DNA from: Methanomethylovorans hollandica DSM 15978 | GTDB lineage: Archaea; Halobacteriota; Methanosarcinia; Methanosarcinales; Methanosarcinaceae | DNA length: 64,000 nucleotides | Direction: 5' to 3' | Assembly (NCBI RefSeq): GCF_000328665.1 | Contig: NC_019977.1 | Span: forward strand, 124,001-188,000 | Part shown: positions 7,910 through 16,095 of the stretch, one piece after another | Layout of the letters: each line of letters starts with the position of its first letter | Position numbering within the stretch: position 1 is the stretch's first letter | Notes under the pieces: generated by a model | What the model saw: only the letters and a program-made list of their open reading frames with translations | What the model was told of the DNA's origin: nothing | Database searches by the model: none | Translations under genes and position numbers: made by a program

Positions 7910-9025
7910 ATGCTTGATCTGATTGTCAAGAACGCTTCCCAACGTAAGGTAAGAACTTTGCTGACGATCTGTGGCATAGCTCTGGGAATATTCGCTCTGG
8001 TGGTTATGGGGGCCATGTCCGAGAATTTCGGCCAGACCTTTGAAAAGTCTATGAGCCTCACAAGTGACAAAATAAGGGTTTTTGCAGAGAGCGGTATTTT
8101 TGGTGGTGGTCTAAGCGAACGCAAAGTTTCCGATGTCAGGCGTGTGGCAGGAGTCGAGGATGCTTATGGGGTGCTGGTCACATTGTTCGATGAAGACCAG
8201 TTTGGGATGAGCGGCAAACAGGTATTGGGAGTCCCACCACGGAAGTCCGGAAATGTGCTGGAACCAGTGGAGCTAAAAGCAGGAAGATTCCTCAATGCCG
8301 GAGATACTTATCATGCAGTGGTAGGCAAGAACATTGCCGGAGAATACGATCTGGACATAGGCAGTACTCTGGAACTGAACGATAAAAGATTTATAGTGGT
8401 AGGCATAATTGAATACACTGGATCCATTTTTGACAGTTATGCTATCATTCCCCTTGATACAGCTCAAGACATATATAATGCTGAAATTTCCATAACATAC
8501 ATCTTTGCCCAGCCGGCACCAGGTGTAGATGCTGAACTTTTGTCCAAACGTATAGAGCTGAGCGTAAAAGGAGTTAACACAATATCTCCCAATGAATTGA
8601 AGGAACAGGCAGGGCAGTCATTGCTGATCTTCAGCGTGGTAACCATCAGCTCTGCTATCCTTGCAGCTATCATAGGGGGATTGAGTGTGATGAACACTAT
8701 GCTAATGTCAGTTACCGAAAGAACTCGAGAGTTTGGCATCCTGAAGGCAATGGGTGCAGAAACAAAAGATATACTGCTTCTTACTCTGGGAGAGGCTGCA
8801 CTGCTGGGCTTAATAGGAGGGGTGCTTGGCATCATTACCGGAGGTGCAGCAGCATATGCTTTGAATTCATGGCTTGCTGGTAAGGGTATAATCTTATTCA
8901 CAATAACTTTCAGGTTACTTGTTGTTGCCATGCTGTTCGCTATACTCATAGGTATGGCATCAGGGGCATATCCTGCTTACCGGGCAGCCAGCATGAGTCC
9001 CATGGAGGCTCTAAGGCATGGTTGA
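7910..9025 (+). CDS. ABC transporter permease, MacB/FtsX type
   Basis: 371 residues from the ATG at 7910, one base after the upstream stop; a frame starting earlier would overlap the previous gene. One membrane helix near residues 16-38 (ICGIALGIFALVVMGAM), a large extracytoplasmic MacB_PCD-like domain (about 45-240), then the FtsX domain with three helices (about 245-270, 295-325, 335-362). Conserved MNTMLMSVTERTREFGILKA and the terminal SPMEALRHG, both typical of the LolC/MacB group. These mechanotransmission-type transporters move lipoproteins, peptides or small molecules outward or couple ATP use to periplasmic work. Substrate unknown. Its last eight bases overlap the ATPase gene. Confidence 0.92.
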   Translation: MLDLIVKNASQRKVRTLLTICGIALGIFALVVMGAMSENFGQTFEKSMSLTSDKIRVFAESGIFGGGLSERKVSDVRRVAGVEDAYGVLVTLFDEDQFGMSGKQVLGVPPRKSGNVLEPVELKAGRFLNAGDTYHAVVGKNIAGEYDLDIGSTLELNDKRFIVVGIIEYTGSIFDSYAIIPLDTAQDIYNAEISITYIFAQPAPGVDAELLSKRIELSVKGVNTISPNELKEQAGQSLLIFSVVTISSAILAAIIGGLSVMNTMLMSVTERTREFGILKAMGAETKDILLLTLGEAALLGLIGGVLGIITGGAAAYALNSWLAGKGIILFTITFRLLVVAMLFAILIGMASGAYPAYRAASMSPMEALRHG

Positions 9026-9692
9026 ACAAGTACTCGAGGTAGAAAACCTTTGCAAGACATACATACAGGGGAAGATCCCGGTAACTGCGCTCCATGACGT
9101 CACTTTCACCGTCAGCCAGGGAGAACTTGTTGCTATAATGGGGCCAAGTGGCTCAGGGAAGTCTACTTTGATGGCTCTTGTGGGCTGTCTTGAAAAACCT
9201 ACTAGTGGTAAAGTGGTGATAAGGGGTATTGATGTCACTTCTGTGCTTGATAGCGAATTGCCAAGGATAAGGCGGGAAATGATAGGTTTTGTATTCCAGC
9301 ATTATAATCTGCTACCTGCATTATCAGCTCTTGGGAACGTTGAACTTGCTATGCGGTTCTCTGGAATTACTAAAAAAGAGAGGCTAAAACGGGCAGAAGA
9401 CCTGCTTCAGAGATTAGGGTTAGAAAAACGTCTGCATCATAGGCCGAATGAACTTTCCGGAGGGGAACAGCAAAGAGTGTCCATCGCAAGGGCTATTGCA
9501 AACGATCCCTCGATAATTCTCGCAGATGAACCTACGGGAGAGGTCGATAGCACCACAAGGGATAAAATTGTAAAGATATTCGAAGAATTAAGGGTACAGG
9601 GGCAAACGATAATAATTGTCACCCATGACCCAGAAGTTGCAAAGCACTGTGACAGAGTTATCCATATAATGGACGGCACTCTGTCACACTAG
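9018..9692 (+). CDS. ABC transporter ATP-binding protein, LolD/MacB type
   Basis: 224 residues, standard for this family. Walker A GPSGSGKST at 42-50, Q-loop at FVFQHYNLLPALSALGNVEL, signature LSGGEQQRVSIARAI, Walker B IILADEPTGEVDS and switch histidine in VTHDPEVAKHCD. The Gln-His-Tyr-Asn-Leu-Leu stretch after the Q-loop is typical of LolD/MacB/FtsE relatives. It drives the permease encoded immediately upstream, with which it overlaps by eight bases (translational coupling). Last gene of the run that starts at 4.1-4.3 kb. Confidence 0.95.
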   Translation: MVEQVLEVENLCKTYIQGKIPVTALHDVTFTVSQGELVAIMGPSGSGKSTLMALVGCLEKPTSGKVVIRGIDVTSVLDSELPRIRREMIGFVFQHYNLLPALSALGNVELAMRFSGITKKERLKRAEDLLQRLGLEKRLHHRPNELSGGEQQRVSIARAIANDPSIILADEPTGEVDSTTRDKIVKIFEELRVQGQTIIIVTHDPEVAKHCDRVIHIMDGTLSH

Positions 9693-9706
9693 GAGAGACT
9701 AACTAA

Positions 9707-10024
9707 TCAGCAATATGCTACAAGATAAGCTGTGTTCTCAGTTTTCTTCTCAGTTTCTCTGTTAGTAGATGAACCCGACGTAGCTCTTGATTCTTTCAGA
9801 ACTCCCAGATCCATTTCCAATTGCTGGATATGCATCTTTGCTCTTTGTACCTTCTTGTTCTCAGCTTTAAGCTTTTCCAGCAGTTCTGCCTTCTTTTCTT
9901 CACTAATGTTTGAATCTGATATTTGCTTCTGGTACTGCTGGGATACTTGAGCATATTTCTTGAACATTTCGTGGAGAGTATCAAGGTTCTTTTCCAGATC
10001 CATTATAGTCTTGTCCATGCCCAT
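9707..10024 (-). CDS. Small coiled-coil protein, function unknown
   Basis: 105 residues (or 103 from the second ATG at 10018). From residue 5 to about 80 the sequence is a nearly continuous heptad-rich helix (LEKNLDTLHEMFKKY, KAELLEKLKAENKKV), then a polar tail rich in Ser/Thr/Glu. An AAGGA ribosome binding site precedes the start. It is encoded convergently with the ABC ATPase with a 14-base gap. No domain recognised; probably cytoplasmic, possibly oligomeric. Complementary frames are less protein-like. Confidence 0.65.
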   Translation of the reverse strand: MGMDKTIMDLEKNLDTLHEMFKKYAQVSQQYQKQISDSNISEEKKAELLEKLKAENKKVQRAKMHIQQLEMDLGVLKESRATSGSSTNRETEKKTENTAYLVAYC

Positions 10025-10256
10025 CGATTCCTTCGTTTCCTGAACTTCTTTTGGTAATTTGCGGCTTATATTTGAGTTCTAAGCTCTAATTTAAAAATGG
10101 ATATGGCCTTATATTAGAATTGCTATACAATTGTATATACTAATTATCATAATAATGAGATAACTTTTCTAATCATTCCGAACAGACATCAAATGTGAGA
10201 AATAGAAAGAAAAAACAACAAAAAATAATGAAAAGTAGTATGTAGCAAAAATCTTA

Positions 10257-10808
10257 CTAAATTCCTTCAGAAACCTCGCAGACTTGCAATATTGCAGCTT
10301 CTGGGTGGGCATGTATCACTTCATCAAGCTGCTCTTTGCAGTCAGAGAGTATGTCAGAAAAAGTACTGTCCTTCTCAATGAAGTCTACTATAGATTCATT
10401 ATCTGTGAGTTCTACAACATCAAAATCATTTACCATCAACATTATTTCCAGTATAGACCTCTTTATTGAACTCTCACCCTCCTTTTGTGCGCCTATGACA
10501 GCTTTATCATGGTGTTTAAGCTCACCATGCATTTTTTCAATTTCCGGAGAAAGGATGTCCATTCCAGCTTTCATGGCTGCGGATGCAGCAAGCACCTGGA
10601 CAATTAATATTTCATCAGCCTCGAACATATCTCCAATTTCTCTCATGGCTGCTATACATCCTTCATCAGCAAGTATCACAGGATCTATACCTGCTTGTAT
10701 ACCTTCCTTTACAGATGATTTAACTGCTTTTTCATCGCATTCCCGGATAGCCTTTTTTATCCCGAAAAGGATATTGTCTTTTGTTTTTTTCACATCATTT
10801 TTTAGCAC
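10257..10808 (-). CDS. Corrinoid-protein-like protein lacking the B12 histidine motif
   Basis: 183 residues from a GTG at 10808, supported by AGAGGT six bases upstream. Residues 15-95 match the helical cap of methyltransferase corrinoid proteins (MtmC/MtbC/MttC type): VKEGIQAGIDPVILADEG, then AAMREIGDMFEADEI and QVLAASAAMKAGMDIL. The following Rossmann-like domain starts with KAVIGAQKEGESSIKRSI, where true corrinoid proteins have a G-x-V-x-G-D-x-H-D-I-G-K motif whose histidine ligates cobalt. That Asp-His-Gly set is absent, and the domain is short and acidic. So it likely does not bind cobalamin as a methyl carrier; a regulatory or decoy role is inference. Flanked by long AT-rich gaps, own transcription unit. 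Confidence 0.72.
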   Translation of the reverse strand: MLKNDVKKTKDNILFGIKKAIRECDEKAVKSSVKEGIQAGIDPVILADEGCIAAMREIGDMFEADEILIVQVLAASAAMKAGMDILSPEIEKMHGELKHHDKAVIGAQKEGESSIKRSILEIMLMVNDFDVVELTDNESIVDFIEKDSTFSDILSDCKEQLDEVIHAHPEAAILQVCEVSEGI

Positions 10809-11059
10809 AATAATACCTCTCGCATTCCTGTCAATGGTAAGGCAGGATCATTGGAACATATTCGACAAAAACAGAGTTGTATTTAAATCTGGCGAGAGAA
10901 TATGACAAATCATTATTAATTCATTCTATATTTATAAAAAAAGAAAAATTATAGCTGTGTATGCATCAAAATAGAACAAAATCATAACTAAAATAAAATA
11001 ATAATCTTTTCTACTGATTTTAGTGAATAAATTGTTCTATGTAAGAAAAGAAATGTTAA

Positions 11060-11079
11060 TACCTGCACGATTGCAGGTA
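11060..11079 (-). terminator. Stem-loop after leuB
   Basis: TACCTGCA and TGCAGGTA form an 8-bp stem with a 4-base loop, eight bases after the leuB stop. Read on the minus strand it is followed by a T-rich stretch (TTAACATTTCTTTTC). This looks like a terminator or 3' end processing/stability element. Confidence 0.5.
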
Positions 11080-11086
11080 CTGGATC

Positions 11087-12214
11087 TTAAATTGAAGAAA
11101 CTATTCTTGCAATATCGTCACCTACGTCAGATGTGGTTGATGTACCACCCATATCGTAGGTCTTTACCTTACTGTCAAGGATGTTCTTTTCAATAGCAGC
11201 AACTATTGCATCAGCAGCCTCTCCTTCTCCCAGCTGCTCCAGCATGAGGGAACCTGCCCAGATCGTAGCTATCGGGTTTACCTTGTTTTGTCCCTTGTAC
11301 TTTGGCGCAGAACCATGTATAGGTTCAAACATACTTGTGCCTTCTGGGTTGATGTTTCCTCCAGGAGCAAGTCCAAGACCGCCTTGTATCATTGCACCAA
11401 GGTCCGTTATAATATCACCAAACATGTTAGGAGTGACAACTACATCGAACCATTCCGGATTTTTAACAAACCACATGGTAATAGCATCCACATAGTTGAA
11501 ATCAGTTGTAATTTCTGGATATCCAGAGGCTATGTCCTGGAACTCCTGCCTCCAAAAACCATATATATCGGAAAGTACATTCGCCTTGTCCACAGATGAT
11601 ACGTGTTTCTTTTTCTTCAAAGCCAGATCAAAAGCATATTTGATCACTCTGCGTGTTCCTTCTTTTGAGATCATACCTATCTGATAAGCGATCTCCTCAC
11701 TGTCAGTTTCAATGTCAAGGTCGAACTTGGCAGAATAAAGATTCCTTTCAACCTCGAGTAGGTTCTTACTTACTCCCTTTTTAGCTTTTCCACCAATGCC
11801 TATGTAGAAATCTTCAGTGTTCTCTCTTACAACAGTAAAATCTATGTCTTTAGGAGTCTTGTCTTTTACAGGCGTCCACACACCCTCTAGTAATTTTATG
11901 GGTCTTAGGTTCACGTACTGATCAAAATAGAACCTTGCTGCCAGAAGAATTCCTTTTTCCAGCACTCCTGGGGCTATCCGCGGATCTCCGATAGAACCAA
12001 GGTATATTACGGGGTAGCTGGATAGTTCCTTGAGCGTATCAAGGGAGATCAATTCCCCGGTTTCAAGGTAGTGATCAGCGCCTTGAGGGAATTCTACCCA
12101 TTCAACATCGAACCCGAATTTTTCGCCGGCCGCATCTATGACCTTCTTCCCTTCAGCAACTATCTCTGGTCCGATACCATCACCGGGTATAACTGGAATC
12201 TTGTATTGTGTCAT
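11087..12214 (-). CDS. leuB: 3-isopropylmalate dehydrogenase family (LeuB; possibly also AksF-type)
   Basis: 375 residues. NAD-dependent oxidative decarboxylation of 3-isopropylmalate in leucine synthesis; methanogens also use a paralogue (AksF) for coenzyme B chain building and the two are hard to separate by eye. Motifs: IPGDGIGPE at the N-terminus, the substrate-binding region [14 protein letters not shown], the catalytic lysine in SSVDKANVL, the metal-binding aspartates in [12 protein letters not shown], and the adenine-binding [12 protein letters not shown]. The last lacks the DI-AG pattern of bacterial LeuB and is more like the archaeal branch. It lies 36 bases after leuD on the same strand, so a leuD-leuB operon is likely. 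Confidence 0.88.
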   Translation of the reverse strand: MTQYKIPVIPGDGIGPEIVAEGKKVIDAAGEKFGFDVEWVEFPQGADHYLETGELISLDTLKELSSYPVIYLGSIGDPRIAPGVLEKGILLAARFYFDQYVNLRPIKLLEGVWTPVKDKTPKDIDFTVVRENTEDFYIGIGGKAKKGVSKNLLEVERNLYSAKFDLDIETDSEEIAYQIGMISKEGTRRVIKYAFDLALKKKKHVSSVDKANVLSDIYGFWRQEFQDIASGYPEITTDFNYVDAITMWFVKNPEWFDVVVTPNMFGDIITDLGAMIQGGLGLAPGGNINPEGTSMFEPIHGSAPKYKGQNKVNPIATIWAGSLMLEQLGEGEAADAIVAAIEKNILDSKVKTYDMGGTSTTSDVGDDIARIVSSI

Positions 12215-12250
12215 ATTCCTTCCTTCTTAAATTGATATTTGTTTTTGTAT

Positions 12251-12733
12251 TTACCTGACCATCTTTTTGGCATACTCTATTAGCCCGCCGGAATCCACAA
12301 TTCCCCTTACGAAATCCGGAAGTGGGGTTGCCTGATATTGTTCGTTCTTTGTCATATTCTTTATGACCCCTGTGGCAAGGTCCACTTCCAGGATATCACC
12401 GTCATCTATCCTGTCCGCTTCAGAACATTCAAGAAGTGGGACCCCTATATTTATGGCATTTCTGAAAAATATGCGTGCGAAAGATTTTGCTATAACGCAA
12501 CCTATCTTTGTTCCTTTGAGTGCCAAAGGCGCATGTTCTCTCGAAGAACCACAACCAAAATTGTTACCTGCAACGATTATATCATTTTCTTGCACTTTCT
12601 TTGGGAACTCAGCTCTCACTCCCTCAAAAGCATGTGCTGCAAGTTCTTCAGGTGTGTTCATTATGAGATACCTGCCCGGGATCACAGCATCGGTATCGAT
12701 ATCATCCCCAAATTTCCAAACTTTTCCTTTCAT
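12251..12733 (-). CDS. leuD: 3-isopropylmalate dehydratase small subunit
   Basis: 160 residues, the standard archaeal length. With the large LeuC/HacA-type subunit (not in this window) it isomerises 2- to 3-isopropylmalate; methanogens use related subunits for the homoaconitase of coenzyme B synthesis. Visible: [16 protein letters not shown] near the start, the swivelling-domain signature [16 protein letters not shown], and [15 protein letters not shown]. The substrate-specificity loop cannot be read with certainty, so LeuD versus HacB is open; the leuB neighbour favours leucine. Upstream there is a 145-base gap with a direct repeat. Confidence 0.9.
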   Translation of the reverse strand: MKGKVWKFGDDIDTDAVIPGRYLIMNTPEELAAHAFEGVRAEFPKKVQENDIIVAGNNFGCGSSREHAPLALKGTKIGCVIAKSFARIFFRNAINIGVPLLECSEADRIDDGDILEVDLATGVIKNMTKNEQYQATPLPDFVRGIVDSGGLIEYAKKMVR

Positions 12734-12778
12734 GTTATCACAGCCAGAATACTATTATGATAGTCATTCTGTCAGCTT

Positions 12779-12802
12779 TCCAGTAACTGACATCCAGTAA
12801 CT
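12779..12802. repeat. 10-bp direct repeat upstream of leuD
   Basis: TCCAGTAACT occurs at 12779-12788 and again at 12793-12802, 14 bases apart, about 46-70 bases before the leuD start. Its position suits an operator, but no known regulator motif is recognised. Confidence 0.4.
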
Positions 12803-12878
12803 AAACACAATAATCCTAAATAATACTAATGTAAAGTGGTTAGTAGTTTGTACATCCACTGAGGTATGTTTATTCAAT

Positions 12879-14171
12879 TTATTGATTTTTATGGCCCAAT
12901 GCACTGGGTTCATTTCCTCCATGCCAGCTAAGTCGTGGACGCATCTTTATCACATGAGCAGCTTCTGTGGTGTCGTCAAGTATAAATGCTATTCCCTGCT
13001 CCATTCCTATTTTCCGGATGGAATCTCCAATATTCTCTTTCATATAGCTCGGTCTGAAAGATTCAAGGGCATTGATATCTTCAGCTGCTGTCAGACGGTG
13101 GCATATCAGTATATCAGACTGTGAAGCGACTTCAGGATCAAGGGCTGAAGGACGTTGTGTGGCAAGTATTAATGAAAGACCGGGCTGTCTACCCTGTCTG
13201 AGCCATTCATTGATAAGTATGTCTGAAGCAAGTGTCTTTCTCCCAGTGGGTACAAAAAGATGAGCCTCGTCTATGAACATCCATATCATAGGCATGCCTG
13301 TATTGTCTTGTGCACATCCCATTGCCATGCGTTCCTCTGATCTGCGTGCCTCAAGACGCTTATAATAAATTTCCTTGCTGATCTGCCCAACAACAGCTGC
13401 TCTTACATCATGATCTCTAAGAGTGCTAACATCGAGCACTGTTGTGCACCCCCTACCCACGAGGTCTTTCACATGCACTCCTTCTTCAGTGAAAACGCCC
13501 CATGAAGATGCATTTCTGATGTAGTTTTCAGCAGCACTCTTAGTTACATTGTCAGCTCTTTCGTCTTCCATCACCATGTCCATTATCGTATCGAAGGAAA
13601 ATCTTTCATGCATTGATCTGAGTTCTGCAATTACTCTGATAAAAAGCACTCCCAGAGGAGAAACTTCATCGATGCTGAACAGCTGACACCATGAATACCC
13701 ATCCATTGAGGAAATGGGTATAGAATATGGAAGTGCCTCTATCTGTTGTTCATCATACTTTTTTATACTTCCAGAAGGCACGAATAATTTTATGTTTATT
13801 TTGTTTGGGTTCAGAGACCATTGGTTTAATAAGATTTTCTGTGGCTCATTAGCTTTTTCCATTGTCCAGAAGATACCCATAGTATCTATCACAAGAGAAG
13901 CAATATTATTTCTTATATGTTGAGGGAGTAATGATATCTCTTCTACAAGGGTACCCATTGTATAGGACTTTCCATATCCTCTTTTACCACAGATCAAAAT
14001 GCAATGAGGTCCAAGTGCATCCAATCCTACATGCGATGCAGCTGAGCCGTCAAGTGCAAGATATCTCCCAAGGTTAAGAAGACCCTGTTCCCCACCACTT
14101 CTTCTGCCAAGAACATAACGGTTTTTGGCAACTCCCGCTTCAACAGTATTGGATATAGCATTCATATACAA
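12879..14171 (-). CDS. HerA-like ATPase (FtsK/HerA superfamily, DUF87-type)
   Basis: 430 residues from the TTG at 14171, or 428 from the ATG at 14165. Walker A CGKRGYGKS at about 62-69, Walker B PMIWMFIDEAHLF at about 290-302, sensor-like ILATQRPSALD, and an arginine-finger-type region EWLRQGRQPGLS. These mark HerA-type hexameric pumps that move DNA (or other polymers). In many archaea HerA is next to nurA, mre11 and rad50 for end resection; none is here, so this is a stand-alone HerA/DUF87 relative. The N-terminus (NRYVLGRRSGGEQGLLNLGR) resembles the beta-barrel HAS-type segment in shortened form. Substrate unknown. Confidence 0.85.
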   Translation of the reverse strand: MYMNAISNTVEAGVAKNRYVLGRRSGGEQGLLNLGRYLALDGSAASHVGLDALGPHCILICGKRGYGKSYTMGTLVEEISLLPQHIRNNIASLVIDTMGIFWTMEKANEPQKILLNQWSLNPNKINIKLFVPSGSIKKYDEQQIEALPYSIPISSMDGYSWCQLFSIDEVSPLGVLFIRVIAELRSMHERFSFDTIMDMVMEDERADNVTKSAAENYIRNASSWGVFTEEGVHVKDLVGRGCTTVLDVSTLRDHDVRAAVVGQISKEIYYKRLEARRSEERMAMGCAQDNTGMPMIWMFIDEAHLFVPTGRKTLASDILINEWLRQGRQPGLSLILATQRPSALDPEVASQSDILICHRLTAAEDINALESFRPSYMKENIGDSIRKIGMEQGIAFILDDTTEAAHVIKMRPRLSWHGGNEPSALGHKNQ

Positions 14172-14471
14172 TAAAATATATAGAAAATATATATTTATTT
14201 CTATATGCTTGCCTGGTTGTCAGTCATTTAATATTAAAAACTATCTTTCACAGCAACAATGTACAAATCGTGTATTCCTTTGTAATATTAGGGTATACAA
14301 TGATTAAAACGAAAAGTATAAATTCTACTGCACTGAATCCACCTAGAGGAATCTCCCGTGCATAAAAAATCACTCCCATAGATGCCATTATATTTAATGG
14401 ATCTTTTGGTTTAATGAGATATTATTCCCCGTAATTCACCCAAAATCTGAGAGGTTCCTCATTTTCTCTCT
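14172..14471. other. 300-base region without a convincing gene
   Basis: The first 40 bases are TATA-rich and probably carry the promoter of the HerA-like gene on the minus strand. The rest is AT-rich. A minus-strand mini-frame ending in a hydrophobic stretch (SAVEFILFVLIIVYP) is visible around 14235-14390, but there is no ribosome binding site and it is not called. Confidence 0.4.
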
Positions 14472-14790
14472 CTATTTCGCATAAGGATCTGTCTTTTTCC
14501 AAGAATAATGAATTTTAAGCCTACCTCTGGCTGCAAGTCTTCCTGTTGCGGCAGAGTTGACCAGGTCTCTTGAAAGGCCGGTGCGGTCTCCGGCAGTCAT
14601 ATCTTTCAGAGTATTACTTATTATATTCTTGTCAATTCTTGCTTTAGTGCAGCGTCGATCTGTGTGCAGTTCTCCATCCTCTGTAATACGGTTTTTCCAC
14701 CACCAACGCCGCATATTGATAACGCGCAAGTTCCCTTGCAGCAAACATATTTGCAGGACCTGCCCCCAATATGATAACGTAATAATCAGA
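14472..14790 (-). pseudogene. Remnant of an FAD-dependent dehydrogenase (COG2509-like), internally deleted
   Basis: Two frames read one after the other show the two ends of one enzyme. From 14790 down to 14647 the frame gives YYVIILGAGPANMFAAREL, the N-terminal FAD-binding GxGxxN/G motif and following helix, and then a stop. In another frame ending at 14472 there is MTAGDRTGLSRDLVNSAATG followed by RLAARG, the typical C-terminal FAD-binding motif of COG2509-type dehydrogenases (normally A-G-D-G-A-G-x-S-R-G-I-V-x-A-A-A-T-G). About 300 or more residues in between are missing, the frame is shifted, and there is no start codon: an in-frame TGA lies just upstream. A degraded gene is the only simple reading. 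Confidence 0.75.
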
Positions 14791-14845
14791 TATATTTAAT
14801 CAGATATATTAATTAACCAGATATATTCAATCAGATATATTAATA
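14784..14845. repeat. AT-rich tandem repeat, four copies
   Basis: Four copies of the core AATCAGATATATT (one with AACC for AATC) start at 14784, 14798, 14815 and 14829. Spacers alternate, giving 14-, 17- and 14-base steps, i.e. two copies of a 31-base higher-order unit. It begins inside the 5' end of the fossil dehydrogenase, so it may have arisen with its decay. Confidence 0.7.
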
Positions 14846-14898
14846 GAAGATGCTCTGCACATTATCCTCCATTATATGGACAATGCGCAATATGTGTT

Positions 14899-15966
14899 TC
14901 AAGATAAAATCTTATCCAGTTGTTTCATCTTCCGGGCAAGGGAAATTTCCTGCGCTATCCGTCTTCCTGTTGAAAGACCAGGTTCTATTAAGTCTGAATA
15001 CGGGGAGCCTGAAGGATAAAGATTTGTACCTGCAACTATGCGGGCTGATATTTCAAAGACCTTGATCTCAAGTTTATCGGTGAACACTGTCTCAAGGCAG
15101 AAGGGACCTATCATACCATCGAACAGTTCCAGGGATTCTTCCACAACTCTCTCACCAAGTTCAAATATAAGCGGGAGCAACGATTCTCTTGCAACAAGCG
15201 GTACGTTTCCAGTGACAACGTATGTGGGGTGGATCCCTGCATCTTCCAGTTCTCTGGGGGAACCCAACCTGAAGATCTCGTCAGCATTAGATTCTACGCG
15301 TCTGTCCATACTTAGCATTTCCAGCACACCAGTGCTTATTGTATAGCCTTCTGTTTTCAGGGGTGAATAGAAGAAATGAAGATAATACCTTGTACCCACT
15401 ATAAATTCCTGGATATTGTATTTAAGAGTCTTGTCGACATTCTCAAGGAACTCTTCGTAATTCTTGGCAATAAAAAACCCACGCCCTCCTTTAGCACCAT
15501 GGTATTTTACCATAACAGGTCCATCGATATCTTCAGGTTTCACCAATTTTGGCATGTGGATTCCTGCACCTTCCAGCCATTCTCTTTCCTTGTTCCTGTC
15601 AGATTCCCATTCAAGTACTTTCCTGTTACCAAAAGTAGGTACTGGAAAATCAGTGAATTTGTCGGTACCCAGGTATTCAACAAAAGAGCCATGTGGCACA
15701 ACAATAGCATTTTTCATTACAAGTTGTTCCGCTATGGACGGAATGTCTTGATAGCTATCTACTACTATGAACTCATCAGGCTTTGCTTTAGGAAAAGCAT
15801 CATAAAACTTAGGAGGTTTTTTAACGCAGATGCCAATGGTCTTGAAACCTTCCTTCCTTGCACCGTCAAATATCTGAAGGCTCGAATGAGAGCATACAGT
15901 TGCAATTGCAAGTTTATCCAGATCATAGGTTTCGAGTATTCTCATGATTTGGTTTTTTTCGATCAT
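14899..15966 (-). CDS. purP: FAICAR synthetase (formate-dependent IMP pathway enzyme PurP)
   Basis: 355 residues, ATP-grasp family. It makes 5-formaminoimidazole-4-carboxamide ribotide from AICAR, formate and ATP, the archaeal replacement for the folate-dependent PurH formyltransferase. Visible: TVCSHSSLQIFDGARKEG near residue 23 (AICAR site), the ATP-grasp lysines and loop VMVKYHGAKGGRGFF, the HPTYVVTGN segment, and the metal-binding acidic end IKVFEISARIVAGTN. Length and order match archaeal PurP. A full-length PurH is encoded at 23.4 kb, so this genome appears able to form FAICAR in two ways. Transcribed divergently from the regulator gene at 16096. Confidence 0.95.
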   Translation of the reverse strand: MIEKNQIMRILETYDLDKLAIATVCSHSSLQIFDGARKEGFKTIGICVKKPPKFYDAFPKAKPDEFIVVDSYQDIPSIAEQLVMKNAIVVPHGSFVEYLGTDKFTDFPVPTFGNRKVLEWESDRNKEREWLEGAGIHMPKLVKPEDIDGPVMVKYHGAKGGRGFFIAKNYEEFLENVDKTLKYNIQEFIVGTRYYLHFFYSPLKTEGYTISTGVLEMLSMDRRVESNADEIFRLGSPRELEDAGIHPTYVVTGNVPLVARESLLPLIFELGERVVEESLELFDGMIGPFCLETVFTDKLEIKVFEISARIVAGTNLYPSGSPYSDLIEPGLSTGRRIAQEISLARKMKQLDKILS

Positions 15967-16095
15967 AATTGTGCCCCAAAAAGTTACATTATATTGTTCT
16001 ATCTATTTTTTAAGTTTGCGGAATCACTCCTATAACTGCGAATAGCTTCGAAGTTTACGGAAAAGTTATGAGGTTCGTTGTGGTTATTATAAAAC

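Noticed and set aside
12879-14171. HerA-NurA DNA end-resection operon
   Set aside because: No nurA, mre11 or rad50 gene flanks the ATPase, so it is annotated only as HerA-like.
14784-14845. CRISPR remnant
   Set aside because: Units are 13-17 bases and contiguous, with no spacers and no cas genes.
15376-16035. Plus-strand frame of about 220 codons opposite purP
   Set aside because: PurP is unmistakable on the minus strand; the opposite product is rich in Phe/Tyr/Lys and resembles no protein.
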